Assembly: GCA_965224045.1 (NCBI GenBank)
Contig: CBDCYD010000007.1
Coordinates: 186,001 to 250,000 of the forward strand
DNA from: Tectiglobus sp965224045
Lineage (GTDB): Bacteria; Pseudomonadota; Alphaproteobacteria; Rhizobiales; Hyphomicrobiaceae
DNA: 64,000 nt
Reading direction: 5' to 3'
The notes below the pieces were generated by a model. It did no database searches and had not been told where the DNA came from. It worked only from the letters and a program-made list of their open reading frames with translations. A program made the position numbers and the translations under genes. Shown here piece by piece: positions 60,837-64,000 of this stretch. The stretch's first letter is position 1. Every line of letters starts with the position of its first letter.

Positions 60837-61658
60837 TTAGTCCGGAACGCTAATGCGTTGATCCATCGTGCGTGCCGGCTCCGGACAACCGGCCGGCCCA
60901 ACCACCTTTGCGGGAACCCCGGCGACGGTGGTTGAATGTGGAATATCCTTGAGCACGACGCTGCCCGCCGCGATCCGGCAGCAATGCCCGACAGTAATGT
61001 TTCCAAGCACTTTGGCTCCGGCGCCGATCATCACATTGTCGCCGATCTTAGGGTGGCGGTCGCCACCCTCCTTGCCCGTACCGCCAAGTGTAACGCCATG
61101 GAGCAGCGACACGTTATCGCCGATCCGCGCTGTCTCTCCCACAACGATGCCGTGACCATGGTCAATCATGATGCCCGCGCCGATGACGGCGGCGGGGTGG
61201 ATATCGACCGTAAAGATCCGCGATGCCTGGCTCTGCAGATAGTACGCGAAATCCTTCCGGCCATCCTTCCAAAGAACATGCGCAAACCGATAGGTTGCAA
61301 GCGCATGAAAACCTTTGAAGTAAAGCAACGGCTCGAGGTATCGGCTACACGCCGGATCGCGGTCGAAAACGGCGGCAAGATCGGCCCGAAAGGTCTGGCG
61401 AAGTCTTGGCTCAGCACTCACCAGATCCTGGAAGGTTTGGTTGATCAGCCCGGCATCCATGTCCGTGTGATTCAACCGTTGCGACAAGCGATGCGAAATA
61501 GCGTCTTCCAACCGTTCATGGCTGAGCACGGTTGCAAAGATAAACCCGCCCAGCGCCGGTTCGCGCGCGATCGCGTCCTCCGCTTCGCGACGCATGTCGG
61601 CCCAGATTGGATCGACGGCGGCTATAGCGTCATTTGCAGCCGAATGAGAGCTTGCCAT
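60837..61658 (-). CDS. cysE: Serine O-acetyltransferase CysE
   Basis: Acetylates serine for cysteine synthesis. The 273-residue protein has the SAT N-terminal helical domain and a hexapeptide-repeat catalytic domain with DHGHGIVVGETARIGDNVSLLHGVTLGGTG and the DRHPKIGDNVMIGAGAKVLGNI repeats. The ATG at 61658 is preferred because GGAG lies 6 bases upstream; an ATG seven codons earlier (61679) has none. The C-terminal tail ends SVPD. No cysK or other sulphur gene is in the window except metH. Confidence 0.95.
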   Translation of the reverse strand: MASSHSAANDAIAAVDPIWADMRREAEDAIAREPALGGFIFATVLSHERLEDAISHRLSQRLNHTDMDAGLINQTFQDLVSAEPRLRQTFRADLAAVFDRDPACSRYLEPLLYFKGFHALATYRFAHVLWKDGRKDFAYYLQSQASRIFTVDIHPAAVIGAGIMIDHGHGIVVGETARIGDNVSLLHGVTLGGTGKEGGDRHPKIGDNVMIGAGAKVLGNITVGHCCRIAAGSVVLKDIPHSTTVAGVPAKVVGPAGCPEPARTMDQRISVPD

Positions 61659-62174
61659 GACAATCTCCGAACTATCCACTCATGATCATCGTTAATGTGG
61701 TGGCTGCATCTGGCAGCACCCGATGCCTAACATAGGACGACGGACCGACCAAGCAACCCGCCTGGCGTTAGCCAGGCAGGCCGGCAAACGGAATTGACCC
61801 ACCGAGCGTGCTCTACAGCCATAGTCCATCCAGCGGCAGTCCGCCGCTGTTGCTGCCAGACACCAGCACTGGGTTTGAAAGCAACGATCGATTTCATCCG
61901 AAATATGAGCGCCATTGTCCAAAGCGAACAAAAAAGGCCATAAAACAAACGCCTCGGAGGATTTGATCAGTCATCAGAAATTCACGCTGCGCGTTGTTAA
62001 GTCGCAACAATGATCAACGCAAAACCAAAATAATTTTTCAACATTCCAAAACCTTGCACGCGATATCAAAAAAATATTCTTGCATATGGCCAACTCTTCC
62101 AGCATCGTACCGTTAACGAGCGGGTGACTGAATCACCTCGGCATGCCGGAATTGTCCGGCCTAGGAGGCAACCC
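61659..62174. other. Long intergenic region upstream of cysE and the microprotein gene
   Basis: 516 bases without a credible gene. It contains a 7-bp hairpin, GCCTGGC/GCCAGGC with loop GTTA (61760-61777), and an AT-rich block at about 62010-62090, probably promoter DNA. Just before the microprotein there is the dyad GGTGA/TCACC and then GCCGG/CCGGC around AATTGT, whose right arm ends next to the AGGAGG ribosome binding site. A 79-codon minus-strand frame here looks non-coding. Confidence 0.45.
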
Positions 62175-62258
62175 ATGGAACTCAGAACGCGATTGAATCT
62201 CATCCTTGCAGTCGTCTCTTTCGGCTTTCTCGCTGCCGTCGTCATTGGCATGATCTAA
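62175..62258 (+). CDS. 27-residue membrane microprotein
   Basis: A very short gene: ATG at 62175, TAA at 62256-62258. The perfect ribosome binding site AGGAGG (62163-62168) lies 6 bases upstream. The product starts MELRTRLN and continues with a single hydrophobic helix (LILAVVSFGFLAAVVIGM), ending in Ile. The basic start and the length of the helix fit a one-pass inner-membrane peptide with its N-terminus inside. Function unknown; no neighbour is tightly linked. A small hairpin (GCCGG/CCGGC) sits immediately before the ribosome binding site and might affect translation. Confidence 0.7.
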   Translation: MELRTRLNLILAVVSFGFLAAVVIGMI

Positions 62259-62458
62259 GAATTGCCCGCGGATAAGTCGCTTCAAGGCAGCCGGATATTC
62301 TACCCGATCACCCCAAACCGCAGACGATCGGCACAAGCGACGGGCACGTCACCGATCGTGGGGCTGCCTGCTGGGTCAAATCCTAGGCGGCTTCCGAACG
62401 ATGCCCCGGACCGGATCCCGGGCCGACAAGGCGCATGCCGGCCATACGCCAGCGCCAG

Positions 62459-62803
62459 CTACCGCTTGATCGCATAGCCGATCACGGCGCCGATCAGCGG
62501 ATAGGCATTGACCGGGATCCGAACCACCCCGTTGACGGCTTTCATGACGTCCGGAATGAGCGTCACGCCGGCGAGAACGCACGCGAGAAAGAGGGCGACC
62601 ACGAGCGTCGATGGATTGGGCTGGCCGACGTCCTTCAACACCAGCGCCCCGACAAGGCCCACAAGCCAGACCACCAGCGCAAAAATCGCCGCAAGAACGA
62701 AAATATCGAGCTGCCCTAAAGACGGCACGTATTGCTTGATGTGTGGTGCCGCAAACCACCCGATGGCCAACTGCAGCAGCACGAGAACCAAACGTCCGAA
62801 CAT
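62459..62803 (-). CDS. Four-segment membrane protein of unknown function
   Basis: A 114-residue hydrophobic protein with four predicted segments: about 4-19 (RLVLVLLQLAIGWFAA), 32-56 (LDIFVLAAIFALVVWLVGLVGALVL), 66-84 (LVVALFLACVLAGVTLIP) and 96-112 (AYPLIGAVIGYAI). GGGGGA lies about 6-9 bases upstream of the ATG at 62803. No family recognised. It follows metH by 100 bases on the same strand. Confidence 0.7.
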   Translation of the reverse strand: MFGRLVLVLLQLAIGWFAAPHIKQYVPSLGQLDIFVLAAIFALVVWLVGLVGALVLKDVGQPNPSTLVVALFLACVLAGVTLIPDVMKAVNGVVRIPVNAYPLIGAVIGYAIKR

Positions 62804-62903
62804 CACCTATCCCCCGATTACGCCGATCCCCACACCAAGTCAGAGCGGCCCGACCGCTGTGCCCCTTAGCATCACGCAAGTCAATAGCTCAAACGGTGGC
62901 CGT

Positions 62904-64000
62904 TCAGGCCGCATCACCGACAACCGCGTTCGCATCATAGTTGAGAACCGGCGCCAGCCAACGCTCGGCGGTCTCAACCGGCCACCCCTTGCGCCGCGCG
63001 TAATCTTCGACTTGGTCACGCTCAATTCGCCCGACCCCGAAGTAATAGGACGCCGGATGGGAAAAATAGAGGCCTGAGACCGATGCGCCCGGCCACATGG
63101 CGAAACTCTCCGTCAACGCGATCCCGGTCCGGGCCTCGGCATCGAGGAGCGTGAACAGCGTTTCTTTCTCCGTGTGGTCGGGTTGCGCCGGATAGCCCGG
63201 CGCCGGCCGAATGCCCTTGTATTTCTCATCGATCAGGTCCGTGTTCGTCAGCTCTTCATCTGCCGCATATCCCCAGAACTCGCGGCGAACACGCTGATGC
63301 ATATGCTCGGCAAACGCTTCTGCAAGACGGTCGGCCAGCGCCTTGAGCATGATGCCGCCGTAATCGTCCGTCTCTGCGATAAAATTCTTCTGCGCCTGCT
63401 CCTCACCCAGCCCAGCGGTGACAGCAAATCCGCCGATGTAATCGCTCAGTCCGCTGTCGGCGGGAGCGACGAAATCAGAAAGCGCCACATGAGCCCTGTC
63501 ACGGCCACGCTCGCGCGCGATCTGCTGGCGCAACGTGTGCAGGCGTGCCGCCTCCTGTGACCGGGTTTCATCCCGAAAGACGACGATATCATCGCCGCAC
63601 GCATTGGCCGGCCATAGGCCGATGACGGCATTCGCCGTGAGCCACTTTTCTTCGACGATCCGATGCAGCATCGCCTGAGCATCATCGAACAGTTTCCGCG
63701 CTTCGATCCCGACCTTCTTGTCTTCGAGAATAGCGGGATAACGTCCGGCAAGTTCCCAGGTCGCAAAGAACGGCGACCAGTCGATGAACGGTACCAATTG
63801 ATCCAGAGGATAATTGTCAAATGCCAGCGAGCCGATGAGGCGCGGTCTCGGCGGGCTGTAGCTGTGCCAGTCGAGTGCTTCGCGATTGGCCCTCGCCTCG
63901 ACCAGCGAAACTCGCTTCTTGCGCAACTCCCCGGCCAAATGCGCATCGCGGACCTTGGCATAGTCCGCCTGGGTCGACGACACGAGCCGCTCGCGCTCCG
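62904..64000 (-). CDS. metH: Methionine synthase MetH, C-terminal part (truncated by window edge)
   Basis: C-terminal 365 or so residues of the cobalamin-dependent methionine synthase; the gene continues beyond base 64000. The segment is the AdoMet-dependent reactivation domain, with LAFDNYPLDQLVPFIDWSPFFATWEL, the SAM-binding IRPAPGYPAQPDHTEK and SVSGLYFSHPASYYFGVGRI. In many homologues the residue after GYPA is Cys; here it is Gln. The B12-binding and substrate domains would be encoded outside the window. Confidence 0.93.
   Translation of the reverse strand, partial: ERERLVSSTQADYAKVRDAHLAGELRKKRVSLVEARANREALDWHSYSPPRPRLIGSLAFDNYPLDQLVPFIDWSPFFATWELAGRYPAILEDKKVGIEARKLFDDAQAMLHRIVEEKWLTANAVIGLWPANACGDDIVVFRDETRSQEAARLHTLRQQIARERGRDRAHVALSDFVAPADSGLSDYIGGFAVTAGLGEEQAQKNFIAETDDYGGIMLKALADRLAEAFAEHMHQRVRREFWGYAADEELTNTDLIDEKYKGIRPAPGYPAQPDHTEKETLFTLLDAEARTGIALTESFAMWPGASVSGLYFSHPASYYFGVGRIERDQVEDYARRKGWPVETAERWLAPVLNYDANAVVGDAA

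Noticed and set aside
61692..61931. A 79-codon minus-strand frame upstream of cysE
   Set aside because: Cys/Trp/Arg-rich composition, no ribosome binding site, and it crosses a hairpin; it looks like random GC-rich sequence.
1..64000. tRNA, rRNA, CRISPR arrays, transposase genes, prophage
   Set aside because: No tRNA cloverleaf with GGTTCGA-type arm, no rRNA, no regularly spaced direct repeats and no transposase, integrase or phage structural gene seen.

Overview
The window is high-GC chromosomal DNA from an alphaproteobacterium, most likely of the order Hyphomicrobiales (Rhizobiales). This rests on gene content and order: a fused ispDF, a pyruvate dehydrogenase E1-beta carrying its own lipoyl domain, the run dusB-ntrB-ntrC-ntrY-ntrX-trkA-dat-hfq-hflX with mazG facing it, and a fabD-fabG-acpP-fabF-mltG-yicC-gmk block facing an lptF-lptG-lptD-surA-rsmA operon. 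I saw no rRNA, tRNA, CRISPR array, phage or insertion sequence.

Layout. 0-6.8 kb (+): fatty acid synthesis and envelope genes fabD, fabG, acpP, fabF, mltG, yicC, gmk. 6.9-14.4 kb (-): LPS export and outer membrane biogenesis, lptF-lptG-lptD-surA-rsmA, with the usual pdxA missing between surA and rsmA. 14.6-16.3 kb (+): a leucyl aminopeptidase gene interrupted by a frameshift. 16.6-17.4 kb: an unknown membrane protein. 17.5-30.2 kb: mazG facing a long minus-strand series hflX, hfq, dat, trkA, ntrX, ntrY, ntrC, ntrB, dusB (nitrogen sensing and RNA-based control). 30.3-33.3 kb: ispDF, then an enolase-superfamily sugar acid enzyme divergent from a MarR regulator. 33.4-44.7 kb: pncC, ratA, lipA, two small membrane proteins, lpdA, two lipoproteins, pdhC, pdhB, pdhA, ftsB, eno. 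This groups the pyruvate dehydrogenase complex with its lipoate synthase and with enolase. 44.8-49.3 kb: a small conserved gene, a VUT-family transporter with queF (queuosine pathway), an acyltransferase and thrS. 49.6-53.2 kb: two orphan TRAP-type binding proteins (DctP and TAXI) and a Sel1-type periplasmic protein. 53.3-57.4 kb: yidD, a NifU-like scaffold, folE, hisI, a patatin and a rhomboid protease. 57.6-64 kb: PAS, tandem PilZ and LapG-type (BTLCP) proteins, gamma-carbonic anhydrase, a DUF3126 protein, cysE, a 27-residue membrane microprotein, an unknown membrane protein and the 3' part of metH.

Most genes are housekeeping and syntenic with relatives. The main unexplained structure is a dispersed palindromic repeat family with three members, at about 7.88, 31.50 and 49.53 kb. 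Two members align without gaps over 84 bases on opposite strands, and their stems differ by paired, compensating substitutions. The third shares only a 27-base tag, followed by its own perfect 22-bp hairpin. All three lie at gene ends where the conserved order is interrupted (where pdxA is expected, beside the enolase/marR pair, and beside the TRAP binding proteins), and two of them overlap a stop codon. Also notable are the pepA frameshift, the microprotein with an ideal ribosome binding site, and the PilZ/BTLCP neighbourhood. Several start sites given here were chosen from Shine-Dalgarno spacing and family length and differ from the longest open frame.
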